From assembly GCA_052266715.1 (NCBI GenBank), contig JBQPRB010000007.1: a stretch of 64,000 bases of DNA; one strand, given 5' to 3'. Both the position numbers and the translations under genes were made by a program. The notes beneath the pieces are model-generated. The model was not told the origin of the DNA. It made no database searches and saw only the letters and a program-made list of their open reading frames with translations. Position 1 is the first letter of the stretch; the number at the start of each line of letters is the position of its first letter. Source of the stretch: Jeotgalibaca sp052266715. Its GTDB lineage: Bacteria > Bacillota > Bacilli > Lactobacillales > Aerococcaceae. Below are positions 1 through 8,420 of the stretch, in pieces.

Positions 1-168
1 CAAGCGCAACGTGAAATCGAAGCTGAGCGCGTACGTGCTTTGAATAACATGCGTTCTGAAATCAGTGAATTATCCATCAGTATCGCTGAAAAAGTCATTA
101 AAAGAGAATTAAATACTTCTGACCAAGAGCGATTAGTTGATGAGTTCATTCAAGGATTGGAAGATTAA
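1..168 (+). CDS. atpF: ATP synthase subunit b, C-terminal end (partial)
   Basis: This is the last 55 codons of the F0 subunit b, the peripheral stalk that ties the membrane sector to F1. The gene begins before the window. The visible part is a highly charged helix with the motif ELSISIAEKVIKREL and then DQERLVDEFI, which is the usual C-terminal end of subunit b in Firmicutes, the part that contacts subunit delta. The stop codon lies one base before the atpH start, so the two genes are tightly coupled. Identity rests on this C-terminal pattern and on the position directly upstream of atpH-atpA-atpG-atpD-atpC. Confidence 0.9.
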   Translation, partial: QAQREIEAERVRALNNMRSEISELSISIAEKVIKRELNTSDQERLVDEFIQGLED

Positions 169-169
169 T

Positions 170-463
170 ATGGATAAAAAAGAGGAAATCAACATCGACC
201 AATACATCGATGACTATCTTGAAGAAAAGCAACCGACTACTATAACGTTGACTTCCGCAGTGGCTTTGCGTCCGGAACAAAAGAATCGGATTATAGCAGC
301 TTTTGTGAAGAAAACCAATTATGTTAAGGATTTTGAAGTTGTTGAAATCGTAGATGAGACCCTTCTGGGCGGTGTCCGTTTGGAGTCTGATAATCATTTC
401 TTCGATAATACAATTCGTCATGACTTAACGCAATTGCAACAACATATTTTAGAAGGCCAATGA
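170..463 (+). CDS. atpH: ATP synthase subunit delta, C-terminal domain only
   Basis: This protein sits in the atpH position and matches only the C-terminal part of subunit delta (OSCP): TLTSAVALRPEQKNRI, then a beta-strand pair and LLGGVRLESDN followed by a terminal helix. It has 97 residues, against about 175-180 for the family. The N-terminal six-helix domain that binds the N-termini of the alpha subunits is absent, and there is no room for it because atpF ends at 168. An alternative in-frame ATG at 137 would add 11 residues inside atpF and would not restore the domain. I see no frameshift: upstream DNA is clearly atpF. Either this lineage works with a minimal delta or the missing domain is supplied elsewhere. 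Confidence 0.85.
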   Translation: MDKKEEINIDQYIDDYLEEKQPTTITLTSAVALRPEQKNRIIAAFVKKTNYVKDFEVVEIVDETLLGGVRLESDNHFFDNTIRHDLTQLQQHILEGQ

Positions 464-482
464 GATTGAAGAGGTGAAGAAT

Positions 483-1994
483 GTGGCAGTGAATAAAGAA
501 GAATTACATTCTTTGATCAAGCAAAGAATCAGCTCTTTTCAATCGACTCCAAAAATTGAGGAAATTGGAAAGCTGACTTATGTAGGTGACGGTATAGCCC
601 GTGCCACAGGTTTAACTAATGTCATGAGTGGTGAACTGTTGGAATTCCAAAATGGCACCATTGGTATGGCTCAAAACCTGGAAAAAGAAGATGTGGGTAT
701 CGTCATATTCGGACCTTACTCCGATATTCACGAAGGAGACATCGTCAAAAGAACAGGTCGTATCATGGAAGTGCCAGTTGGAGAATCCCTGATCGGCCGA
801 GTAGTCGATGCTTTAGGAAGTCCAATTGATGGACAAGGTCCTATTTTAACAACCAAGACCCGTCCTGTAGAAGCAGAAGCACCTGGTGTTATGGACCGTC
901 AATCAGTAGCAGAACCCTTGCAAACAGGTATCAAAGCGATTGATTCTCTCGTACCAATTGGGAGAGGACAACGGGAATTAATCATCGGTGACCGTAAAAC
1001 AGGTAAAACCACAATTGCTGTTGATACAATTTTGAATCAACGAGGAAAAAATGTTATCTGTATTTACGTTGCTATTGGACAAAAAGAATCTTCTGTTCGT
1101 AACTTAACGGAAACACTTAAAAAGCACCGTGCTTTGGATTACACAATCATTGTATCAGCTAGTGCTTCTCAACCTGCACCCATGCTATATATAGCTCCTT
1201 ACACAGCCACAGCGATGGCTGAAGAATATATGTATAATGGTAAGCATGTTTTAGTTATTTATGATGATTTGTCCAAACAGGCCGCAGCTTATCGAGAAAT
1301 GTCTCTATTGCTGAGAAGACCACCTGGCCGTGAAGCTTATCCAGGGGATATCTTTTATTTGCATTCTCGTCTACTGGAACGGTCCGCAAAATTGAATGAT
1401 AAATTGGGAGGCGGCTCCATTACCTCCTTACCAATCGTTGAAACACAAGCAGGCGATATTTCCGCGTATATTCCAACAAACGTTATTTCAATCACAGATG
1501 GGCAAATTTTTCTGGAAAGCGATTTGTTCTTTGGTGGTATTCGTCCAGCCATTTCGGCCGGTCTATCCGTTTCACGGGTAGGTGGATCCGCTCAAACGAA
1601 AGCGATGAAGAAAGTGTCCGGTACTTTACGTCTTGATTTAGCGTCATACCGTGAACTCGAGGCCTTTACACAATTTGGTTCCGACCTGGATGCTTCAACG
1701 CAACAACGCTTGAACCGTGGACACAGAACTGTTGAAGTGCTCAAACAAGATCTGCATGCTCCGCTTCCAGTTGAAGAGCAAGTAGTTATTCTTTATGCCT
1801 TAACAAAAGGATATTTAGATGTGGTTCCGGTTCGTGATATCGCGCGTTTTGAATCCGAACTTATGAGTCGTCTGGAAATCTCTGAACCTCATCTGTTGGA
1901 AACCATACGGGAAACAAAACAACTGCCTGATGAGGGAGAATTGACAAAAGCCATTGAATCTTTTGCGAATAGCTTTGTCCCACATAGTCATTAA
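483..1994 (+). CDS. atpA: ATP synthase F1 subunit alpha
   Basis: This is the non-catalytic nucleotide-binding subunit of the F1 hexamer, at the cytoplasmic face of the membrane. The P-loop GDRKTGKT and the alpha signature around PAISAGLSVSRVGGSAQ are present. Length is 503 residues from the GTG at 483, which is normal for the family. I prefer this start because GAGGTG at 471-476 is at the right distance; the GTG at 474 lies inside that ribosome site. It follows the short atpH and precedes atpG by 11 bases, in the standard F1 gene order. Confidence 0.97.
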   Translation: MAVNKEELHSLIKQRISSFQSTPKIEEIGKLTYVGDGIARATGLTNVMSGELLEFQNGTIGMAQNLEKEDVGIVIFGPYSDIHEGDIVKRTGRIMEVPVGESLIGRVVDALGSPIDGQGPILTTKTRPVEAEAPGVMDRQSVAEPLQTGIKAIDSLVPIGRGQRELIIGDRKTGKTTIAVDTILNQRGKNVICIYVAIGQKESSVRNLTETLKKHRALDYTIIVSASASQPAPMLYIAPYTATAMAEEYMYNGKHVLVIYDDLSKQAAAYREMSLLLRRPPGREAYPGDIFYLHSRLLERSAKLNDKLGGGSITSLPIVETQAGDISAYIPTNVISITDGQIFLESDLFFGGIRPAISAGLSVSRVGGSAQTKAMKKVSGTLRLDLASYRELEAFTQFGSDLDASTQQRLNRGHRTVEVLKQDLHAPLPVEEQVVILYALTKGYLDVVPVRDIARFESELMSRLEISEPHLLETIRETKQLPDEGELTKAIESFANSFVPHSH

Positions 1995-2005
1995 GGGGTG
2001 AATAC

Positions 2006-2926
2006 ATGGCATCGTCATTGATTGATATAAAAAAACGAATTATCTCTACTCAAAAGACAAGTCAAATTACCAATGCCATGCATATGGTATCTGCGTCAAA
2101 GTTGTCTAGAGCAGAACAAAAAGTAAAAAAATATCAGCTTTATGCGGATAAAATCCGGGAAATCGTGACCCATATTGCCGGCCAACAATTATCTATGTTG
2201 GAAGAACATGGCTCAAACCTAAGTCAAGAACAACTCATAGACTTTCATGATTTGCTGATTGAGCGTGAAGTGAAAAAAACAGGTTACTTAATTATTTCGA
2301 CGGATAAAGGATTAGCGGGTAGTTACAATTCATCTATCTTTAAATCAACCCGTCAAATGATTGAAGATGATCATAAAACCTCCGGAGAATACACGATTAT
2401 TTCCATTGGAGAAACATTGGCACGTGATTTACAGAAACATCAAATAGCGGTTGAGCGTATTGTTCCGGATTTGAGCGACCAGCCATCTTTTGAAGATGTA
2501 CGTGGAATAGTTTCTCTGGTTGTGGAATATTATCGTAATGAAGAATTTGATGAGTTGTATGTCTGTTATAACCATCATATTAACGCCATAAGCTCTGAAT
2601 TCCGTGCTGAAAAAATGTTGCCTCTTTCTGATTTGGATGTTCGCGAAGCAGAAGAATATGAAGTCGAATATTTATTTGAACCAACGAAGGAAGACATTTT
2701 GGAAGTTCTTCTTCCACAGTACGCAGAAAGCTTAATATATGGAGCAATCATCGATGCGAAAGCATCAGAGCATGCTTCACGGATGACAGCCATGAAAAGT
2801 GCGACGGACAATGCGAAAGACTTAATCAAACGCTTGTCATTAGAACAAAACAGAATGCGCCAAGGTGCAATTACGCAAGAACTTACGGAAATCGTATCCG
2901 GTGCAAATGCGTTAGAAGAGAAGTAA
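2006..2926 (+). CDS. atpG: ATP synthase F1 subunit gamma
   Basis: This is the central rotating shaft that couples proton flow through F0 to conformational change in the alpha/beta hexamer. The N-terminal helix SLIDIKKRIISTQKTSQITNAM and the C-terminal helix with AMKSATDNAKDLI and the GAITQEL motif are the two coiled-coil strands of gamma. At 306 residues it is slightly longer than the usual 285-290; extra residues lie around 60-85, in the globular domain after the first helix. The ribosome site AAGGGGTGAA precedes ATG 2006. It lies between atpA and atpD. Confidence 0.96.
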   Translation: MASSLIDIKKRIISTQKTSQITNAMHMVSASKLSRAEQKVKKYQLYADKIREIVTHIAGQQLSMLEEHGSNLSQEQLIDFHDLLIEREVKKTGYLIISTDKGLAGSYNSSIFKSTRQMIEDDHKTSGEYTIISIGETLARDLQKHQIAVERIVPDLSDQPSFEDVRGIVSLVVEYYRNEEFDELYVCYNHHINAISSEFRAEKMLPLSDLDVREAEEYEVEYLFEPTKEDILEVLLPQYAESLIYGAIIDAKASEHASRMTAMKSATDNAKDLIKRLSLEQNRMRQGAITQELTEIVSGANALEEK

Positions 2927-2943
2927 AGGGGATGCAAAATTAC

Positions 2944-4368
2944 ATGAGAAAAGGACAAATCGTTCAAGTTATTGGGCCTGTCGTCGATGTCGGCTTTCCC
3001 CCTGATGCAGGACTACCGAATATTCACGATGCACTCCAAATCCAAAGAGTGCGTCAAAACGGTGAAGTCGAAAAAATCGTCCTGGAGGTAGCCTTGCAAA
3101 TTGGAAACGGAGAAGTACGTACCATTGCAATGCAATCCACTGATGGACTGCAACGCGGGATGGAAGTGATTGATACTGGCAAACCTATCAGGGTTCCGGT
3201 AGGGACAGAAACGTTAGGTCGTGTTTTCAATGTGTTGGGCGATCCCATTGACTTGAAAGAACCATTTCCTGAGGACTATCCACGCGAAGGTATTCATAGA
3301 GCTGCACCGACGTATGATGAATTGAGCAGTAACTATGAAATTCTTGAAACAGGAATCAAGGTAATCGACCTTTTGGCACCTTATTTAAAAGGTGGGAAAG
3401 TAGGCTTGTTTGGCGGTGCCGGTGTCGGGAAAACGGTCTTGATCCAGGAATTGATTCATAATATCGTTGAACAGCACGGTGGTATTTCTGTATTTACCGG
3501 TGTTGGTGAGCGGACACGTGAAGGAAATGACCTTTATAATGAAATGCAGGAATCCGGTGTTGGTAAGAAAACAGCAATGGTTTTCGGTCAAATGAACGAG
3601 CCGCCAGGTGCCCGTATGCGGGTAGCTTTGACGGGTTTGACGATGGCTGAACATTTCCGTGACAAAGAAAATCAAGATGTGCTTTTATTTATCGACAATA
3701 TCTACCGCTTTACTCAAGCGGGGTCAGAAATATCTGCACTTTTGGGACGGATGCCATCAGCTGTAGGATACCAACCAACATTGGCAACAGAAATGGGTGA
3801 ACTGCAAGAACGGATTGCATCAACCAAGAATGGTTCGATTACGTCTATTCAAGCTATTTACGTTCCAGCAGATGACTATACGGATCCGGCTCCCGCGACA
3901 ACATTTGCCCATCTTGATTCTACAACCAACCTGGAACGTCGTTTGACGGAACAAGGTATTTATCCAGCGGTTGACCCATTGGCATCTTCTTCAAGTGGGC
4001 TTTCACCAGATATTGTGGGTGAAGAACATTATGAGGTGGCGACGGAAGTACAACATATTCTGCAACGTTATCGTGAACTTCAAGACATCATCGCCATTTT
4101 AGGTATGGATGAACTATCCGAGAATGAAAGAGAAATAGTTGGGCGCGCACGTCGCATTCAATTCTTCCTCTCTCAAAACTTCCATGTTGCGGAGTCATTT
4201 ACAGGTATTCCGGGATCATACGTGCCAGTAAAAGAAACTGTAAAAGGCTTTAAGGAAATTATTGATGGAAAACACGATGATGTACCAGAAGAGGCATTTC
4301 GAAATGTAGGAACGATTGAAGAAGTTTTGAAAAAAGCTGAGAGCCTAGGTTATAAAGGGGTGTCTTAA
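2944..4368 (+). CDS. atpD: ATP synthase F1 subunit beta
   Basis: This is the catalytic subunit of F1, which makes or hydrolyses ATP. The P-loop GGAGVGKTV, the GERTREGNDL segment with the catalytic glutamate, and the Walker B stretch DVLLFIDNIYRF are all present. The last is usually DNIFRF, so a Phe-to-Tyr change is visible. I place the start at ATG 2944 rather than 2932, because AAGGGG ends at 2931 directly against the earlier ATG and leaves no spacing for it. The resulting protein has 474 residues and begins MRKGQIVQVIGPVVDV, the normal family start. Confidence 0.97.
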   Translation: MRKGQIVQVIGPVVDVGFPPDAGLPNIHDALQIQRVRQNGEVEKIVLEVALQIGNGEVRTIAMQSTDGLQRGMEVIDTGKPIRVPVGTETLGRVFNVLGDPIDLKEPFPEDYPREGIHRAAPTYDELSSNYEILETGIKVIDLLAPYLKGGKVGLFGGAGVGKTVLIQELIHNIVEQHGGISVFTGVGERTREGNDLYNEMQESGVGKKTAMVFGQMNEPPGARMRVALTGLTMAEHFRDKENQDVLLFIDNIYRFTQAGSEISALLGRMPSAVGYQPTLATEMGELQERIASTKNGSITSIQAIYVPADDYTDPAPATTFAHLDSTTNLERRLTEQGIYPAVDPLASSSSGLSPDIVGEEHYEVATEVQHILQRYRELQDIIAILGMDELSENEREIVGRARRIQFFLSQNFHVAESFTGIPGSYVPVKETVKGFKEIIDGKHDDVPEEAFRNVGTIEEVLKKAESLGYKGVS

Positions 4369-4369
4369 T

Positions 4370-4795
4370 ATGGCTGTGATGCATGTTTCTGTCATTACAC
4401 CTGAGGGTACTGTTTTTGATCATCGAGCCAAAGCGGTCGATGCCCAAACGACAGATGGTGGTATTACAATCTTACCGGGCCATATACCGATCATTGTGCC
4501 ACTCGCAATTGGTGAACTAAGAGTGACGCGTGTCACTGATAGTGATGACGATAAAAATTATGTCGCAATAAACGGCGGAATAATGGAAGTACAAGGGAAT
4601 CAAGTCAATATTATTGCCAATACAGCTGAACGCTCACGCGATATCGATTTGGATAGAGCGGAGTTGGCCAAAAAAGCTGCCGAGGAATTAATGGCTGAAG
4701 CGCGTGACCAAAAGAATCTCGTTGAGTTCAATCGCGCGCGTGTTTCTCTTGCCAAAGCAATTAACCGTATCGGCGTATCTAAAAAAAGACTATAA
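4370..4795 (+). CDS. atpC: ATP synthase F1 subunit epsilon
   Basis: This is the epsilon subunit, which sits on gamma and modulates ATP hydrolysis. It has 141 residues with an N-terminal beta-sandwich (VSVITPEGTVFDHRAKAVDA, TDGGITILPGHIPI) and a C-terminal two-helix segment rich in Ala, Glu and Arg (RDIDLDRAELAKKAAEELM). The start ATG lies one base after the atpD stop, with AAAGGGGTG upstream. It is the last gene of the operon and is followed by a strong terminator. Confidence 0.96.
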   Translation: MAVMHVSVITPEGTVFDHRAKAVDAQTTDGGITILPGHIPIIVPLAIGELRVTRVTDSDDDKNYVAINGGIMEVQGNQVNIIANTAERSRDIDLDRAELAKKAAEELMAEARDQKNLVEFNRARVSLAKAINRIGVSKKRL

Positions 4796-4807
4796 TCTCA
4801 TCATTAG

Positions 4808-4848
4808 GCCAGAATCCTGCGTATTTGATGCAGCGGTTCTGGCTTTTT
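4808..4848 (+). terminator. Rho-independent terminator of the atp operon
   Basis: The inverted repeat GCCAGAA / TTCTGGC encloses a second pairing CTGC / GCAG and is followed by five T. It lies 12 bases after the atpC stop and closes the ATP synthase operon. Confidence 0.9.
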
Positions 4849-4957
4849 CTCTCTTTTAATAATAAAAGAAAACATATCGAAATCGTGCTTTATAGAATTT
4901 TTTGAGTTTGAAAATCAAAATAATTGTAAAAAAAATATATTTTTAAACCATATCAGT

Positions 4958-4985
4958 TTGAAATAGCGGAATTTGCACTTATAAT
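4958..4985 (+). promoter_or_regulatory. Putative sigma-A promoter upstream of DUF1146 gene
   Basis: TTGAAA at 4958 and TATAAT at 4980 are separated by 16 bases. This is the best promoter-like pair in the 332-base stretch 4796-5127, which otherwise holds the atp terminator and AT-rich DNA without a credible ORF. A transcript from here would have a leader of about 135 bases before the DUF1146 gene. Not experimentally supported. Confidence 0.5.
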
Positions 4986-5127
4986 ACGAAGTATAAAGGT
5001 GTTTTTTTACACTATTAATGTAATGAAATTATTTATTTATTTCAATTTATTTAAAAATGTAAGCTACTATTCTTTTTTGATTTAATTTATGTTAGTATAG
5101 TTGAAGGCTATAGGGGGGAGGGGCAGG

Positions 5128-5364
5128 ATGGATACAATGTTTTCATTCGGAATGCTGGAAATCATCTCTCATATGGTATTTATTTTTTTGTCTTTTTGGG
5201 CTATAAAAGCCATCAGGATTGAAACTTGGATCAGAAAGAACCATATACCTGAAGCGAGAATCTTATATTTTTTTATTGCAATTGCTTTAGGATATACAGT
5301 GAGTTCATTCTTTATTGATTTCGTGACTGTTTCACGAAACTTGGCTTTTCTAATAACTAACTAA
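5128..5364 (+). CDS. DUF1146 family membrane protein (YwzB-like)
   Basis: This small protein of 78 residues has two hydrophobic stretches, about residues 8-25 and 45-65, with the basic segment RIETWIRKNHIPEARI between them. It matches the DUF1146/YwzB family, which in Bacilli lies between the atp operon and murA, as here. No function is established for the family. I choose ATG 5128 because of the G-rich ribosome site GGGGGGAGGGG just upstream; an in-frame TTG at 5101 would place that site inside the gene. It is 116 bases upstream of murA. Confidence 0.8.
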   Translation: MDTMFSFGMLEIISHMVFIFLSFWAIKAIRIETWIRKNHIPEARILYFFIAIALGYTVSSFFIDFVTVSRNLAFLITN

Positions 5365-5480
5365 ACCTATGACTACGTATTTCATGACAAGTGCAAATGA
5401 CGCAAACTAAACAAACGATAAATACAATAGAGTTGTGAGCAACTCTAGACGCGATACACGAATTTCGGAGGGATATTTGA

Positions 5481-6791
5481 ATGGAAAAAATGATTGTCAG
5501 AGGCGGGAACCGACTTGTCGGGACAGTGAAAGCAGAAGGTGCAAAAAATGCTGTGCTTCCAATTGTTGCTGCTACAATCTTGGCTACTAAAGGTAAAACA
5601 GTATTAAAAAATGTTCCAGTTTTGTCTGATGTATACACAATTAATAACGTTTTGAAAAATATTAATATTGATACACAGTTTGACGAAAGCACTAATACAA
5701 TTGTTGTGGATGCAACAGATGAAGTAAGCTGGGAAACACCTTTTGAATATGTCAGTAAAATGAGAGCATCTATAGTTGTTATGGGACCATTATTGGGTCG
5801 CCTAGGTAGAGCAAAAGTTGCACTTCCGGGTGGATGTGCGATTGGGACACGGCCAATCGACCTGCATTTAAAAGGTTTTGAAGCAATGGGAGCATCAATT
5901 AAGATTGAAAATGGTTATGTAGAAGCAGTGGCAGAAAAATTACATGGAGCAAGAATTTACCTTGATTTCCCTAGTGTAGGCGCAACTCAGAATTTGATGA
6001 TGGGTGCTGTTTATGCTGAAGGAACTACTATTTTGGAGAACGTTGCACGTGAACCTGAAATTGTTGATTTAGCACGCTTATTAAACAGCATGGGTGCTAA
6101 AATTTTTGGTGCTGGAACTGAAACAATCCGCATTGAAGGGGTAGAGGAGCTTGTAGGGGTAACACACTCTATTATTCCTGACCGTATCGAAACAGGCACA
6201 TTCATGGTTGCTGCTGCAGTAACTAACGGAAATGTTTTAATTGAGGATGCAATTGCTGAACACAACAAACCGTTGATTTCGAAATTGAAGGAAATGGGCG
6301 TTTCGATTGAGGAAGAAGCAAGTGGTCTACGAATTATTGGACCAAAACAATTGCGTGCCACTGATGTTAAGACAATGCCACATCCTGGCTTCCCAACGGA
6401 TATGCAAGCACAAATGACTATTGCACAACTAGTATCCCAAGGAACAAGCACAATGACGGAAACTGTTTTTGAAAATCGCTTTATGCATCTTGAAGAAATG
6501 CGTCGGATGAATGCGAATTTCAAAGTAGAAGGTCAAACTGTACTGCTGTACGGTAATTCTTCCTTCCAGGGAGCAGAAGTTGCCGCGACAGATTTGCGTG
6601 CAGCAGCAGCGCTTATCATTGCTGGTTTAGTAGCAACAGGCTATACACGCGTAACAAATTTAACACATTTAGATCGTGGTTATTATGAATTTGACAAAAA
6701 GCTCAGAAATCTTGGAGCTGATATTGAGAGAATCGATGAGAGTGCTGAAAAATCACTTTCTTCTCAAGACCTTGATGCCTTGTTTGCATAA
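5481..6791 (+). CDS. murA: UDP-N-acetylglucosamine 1-carboxyvinyltransferase
   Basis: MurA transfers enolpyruvate from PEP to UDP-GlcNAc, the first committed step of peptidoglycan synthesis in the cytoplasm. The conserved KN pair is at residues 22-23 (KAEGAKNAVLP). The loop cysteine that is attacked by fosfomycin is present as Cys119 in ALPGGCAIGTRPIDLHL. Length 436 is normal for the inside-out alpha/beta barrel family. CGGAGGGATA precedes ATG 5481. The following gene is mbl, the same partnership as murAA-mbl in Bacillus. Confidence 0.96.
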   Translation: MEKMIVRGGNRLVGTVKAEGAKNAVLPIVAATILATKGKTVLKNVPVLSDVYTINNVLKNINIDTQFDESTNTIVVDATDEVSWETPFEYVSKMRASIVVMGPLLGRLGRAKVALPGGCAIGTRPIDLHLKGFEAMGASIKIENGYVEAVAEKLHGARIYLDFPSVGATQNLMMGAVYAEGTTILENVAREPEIVDLARLLNSMGAKIFGAGTETIRIEGVEELVGVTHSIIPDRIETGTFMVAAAVTNGNVLIEDAIAEHNKPLISKLKEMGVSIEEEASGLRIIGPKQLRATDVKTMPHPGFPTDMQAQMTIAQLVSQGTSTMTETVFENRFMHLEEMRRMNANFKVEGQTVLLYGNSSFQGAEVAATDLRAAAALIIAGLVATGYTRVTNLTHLDRGYYEFDKKLRNLGADIERIDESAEKSLSSQDLDALFA

Positions 6792-6828
6792 TACAAATAT
6801 TTACGATTTATTTTCAGGGGGAAAAAAC

Positions 6829-7854
6829 TTGGCTAAAGATATAGGTATCGATTTGGGTACTGCTAACGTATTGATTCATGTGAAGGGTAAAGGAATCGTA
6901 TTGAACGAACCTTCCGTTGTTGCTGTGGATACTGCGACGAACCGCGTGCTTGCTGTGGGGTCTGAAGCTTACCGAATGGTAGGGCGGACACCTTCTAATA
7001 TCAAAGTTATTCGTCCCCTAAAAGGTGGCGTTATTGCAGACTTTGACATTACAGAGGCAATGCTGACACACTTTATTGACCGTTTGAACGTGAAAGGCTT
7101 AATGACTAAGCCAAATATTCTGATTTGCTGCCCGACAAACGTTACAGCAATAGAACAAAAAGCAATTATTGAAGCTGCTGAAAAAAGTGGCGGTAAAAAC
7201 GTTTATTTAGAAGAAGAGCCTAAAGTTGCCGCTGTCGGCGCTGGTTTGGATATTTTCCAGCCAAATGGTAATATGGTTATTGATATCGGTGGAGGAACCA
7301 GTGATGTTGCTGTTCTTTCTTTGGGTGGTATCGTAACAAGCAGTTCTTTGAAACAAGCAGGGGATAAACTTGATGCAGACATCATGAACTTCGTTAAACG
7401 ATCACACAAATTACTTATTGGGGAAAGAACGGCAGAACAAATCAAGAAAGAAGTAGGTACTGCGCTTTACCCAGAGAAGATTATTGCAATGGAAATTCGT
7501 GGTCGTGATATGGTGACTGGGTTACCACGTACCATTTCGATTAATTCGGCTGAAATATACGAAGCCATGCATGAAACATTGATGAATATCGTTAATCAAG
7601 CTAAAGAGGTACTGGAAACAACACCTCCAGAGCTTGGTGCAGATATTATTAATACCGGGATTGTTTTAACTGGTGGGGGTTCTTTGATCGAAGGTATCGA
7701 GGAATTATTCAGCGATGAGCTGGGTGTTCCTGTGTTCGTTGCAACAGAAGCTTTAGATTCAGTTGTTTTGGGAACAGGTCTGCTACTAGAAAACATTGGC
7801 AAGTCCCGCCGCAAAAAGATTGGATTCCTGAGAAGAATTCTCCAAACAAATTAA
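6829..7854 (+). CDS. mbl: MreB-family cell-shape protein Mbl
   Basis: This bacterial actin homologue forms membrane-associated filaments that guide side-wall synthesis. The N-terminal DIGIDLGTANVLIHVKGKGIV and the ATP-binding segment NMVIDIGGGTSDVAVLS are typical; the TANVL form and position after murA favour Mbl over MreB. I set the start at TTG 6829 with AGGGGGAAAA upstream, giving 341 residues. A longer reading frame starts inside murA and would add an unrelated N-terminus. The presence of an mbl-type gene suggests a rod or ovoid cell with lateral wall growth. Confidence 0.92.
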   Translation: MAKDIGIDLGTANVLIHVKGKGIVLNEPSVVAVDTATNRVLAVGSEAYRMVGRTPSNIKVIRPLKGGVIADFDITEAMLTHFIDRLNVKGLMTKPNILICCPTNVTAIEQKAIIEAAEKSGGKNVYLEEEPKVAAVGAGLDIFQPNGNMVIDIGGGTSDVAVLSLGGIVTSSSLKQAGDKLDADIMNFVKRSHKLLIGERTAEQIKKEVGTALYPEKIIAMEIRGRDMVTGLPRTISINSAEIYEAMHETLMNIVNQAKEVLETTPPELGADIINTGIVLTGGGSLIEGIEELFSDELGVPVFVATEALDSVVLGTGLLLENIGKSRRKKIGFLRRILQTN

Positions 7855-7872
7855 ATGTAAAGGAAGTTCGTA

Positions 7873-8052
7873 ATGAAATTCGACGTTAAACCTATATTTA
7901 GAGCTCTATTTTGGATTATATTTTTCATAGTCTTGGCAGCCGTTTTATTTTTTGTGGGCCTAGCTGTGGGATATAGTGTCTTAGGAGACGGTGAAATGAT
8001 GGATGTTTTCAAATATGACACTTGGCAACATATACTTGACTATATTCGTTAA
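7873..8052 (+). CDS. EpuA-like small membrane protein (annotated RNA polymerase subunit beta)
   Basis: This 59-residue gene starts 18 bases after mbl. It has a short basic N-terminus (MKFDVKPIFRALF), one long hydrophobic segment at about residues 12-36 and a short polar tail ending QHILDYIR. It matches the EpuA family that many genomes label 'DNA-directed RNA polymerase subunit beta', although it has no polymerase domain. Small proteins of this type are often found downstream of murA or mreB homologues in Lactobacillales. Function unknown; a single-pass membrane protein with its tail outside is likely. Confidence 0.7.
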   Translation: MKFDVKPIFRALFWIIFFIVLAAVLFFVGLAVGYSVLGDGEMMDVFKYDTWQHILDYIR

Positions 8053-8132
8053 TCAATTAGGTAAGTTGGATTCATCCGAACGAAGAATCAGGGTGCTTTT
8101 TATGACAAGGGTGCTCTGATTTTAAAAAGTTA

Positions 8133-8162
8133 TTGCCAACAGTTCGCGTTTAGTGTTATAAT
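8133..8162 (+). promoter_or_regulatory. Promoter of tRNA-Arg
   Basis: TTGCCA at 8133 and a perfect TATAAT at 8157 are spaced by 18 bases and end 12 bases before the mature 5' end of the tRNA. The 8053-8132 stretch before it holds nothing else I can support. Confidence 0.75.
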
Positions 8163-8174
8163 AATAACACTGCT

Positions 8175-8246
8175 GTCGCCTTAGTGTAATGGATATCACG
8201 TAAGATTCCGGTTCTTGCAATGGGGGTTCGATTCCCTCAGGCGACG
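8175..8246 (+). tRNA. tRNA-Arg (CCG)
   Basis: The acceptor stem GTCGCCT pairs with AGGCGAC, with discriminator G at 8246. The D arm (GTGTAATGGATATCAC), an anticodon stem-loop with loop TTCCGGT, and a T arm GGGGGTTCGATTCCCTC are all present. The loop gives anticodon CCG, which reads the rare arginine codon CGG. CCA is not encoded. The gene stands alone with its own promoter and terminator. Confidence 0.95.
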
Positions 8247-8257
8247 TCTTTAACGGT

Positions 8258-8293
8258 GCCCCCATCTTGTCTGTTCAAGGTGGGGGCTTTTTT
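8258..8293 (+). terminator. Terminator of tRNA-Arg
   Basis: GCCCCCATCTTG pairs with CAAGGTGGGGGC (one G-U pair) around a six-base loop, followed by six T. It lies 11 bases after the tRNA. Confidence 0.93.
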
Positions 8294-8345
8294 ATATCCA
8301 TAGCATATTAACTTTGATAAAATAGGTGAAAGGTCAACCAAACGA

Positions 8346-8375
8346 ATTGACCATTTTTGACCAATGGTGTACAAT
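8346..8375 (+). promoter_or_regulatory. clpP promoter overlapped by a CtsR operator
   Basis: The two heptads ATTGACC and TTTGACC at 8346-8352 and 8356-8362 are separated by three bases. Read on the - strand they give GGTCAAA-N3-GGTCAAT, the tandem heptad bound by the heat-shock repressor CtsR. The -35 box TTGACC at 8347 lies inside the operator, and TACAAT at 8370 is the -10 box with a spacer of 17. A partial third heptad, GGTCAAC, lies at 8332. Binding of CtsR here would block RNA polymerase directly. Confidence 0.88.
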
Positions 8376-8420
8376 TATCACTGTAAATGAAAAACATTTC
8401 TTGATTAGGAGGATAATTAA

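Noticed and set aside
137..169. atpH starting at ATG 137 inside atpF
   Set aside because: The extra residues are read from atpF coding sequence in another frame and do not restore the missing delta domain. ATG 170 directly after the atpF stop is simpler.
7873..8052. An RNA polymerase beta subunit fragment
   Set aside because: The label is common in databases, but the protein is a 59-residue single-span membrane protein without any polymerase sequence.
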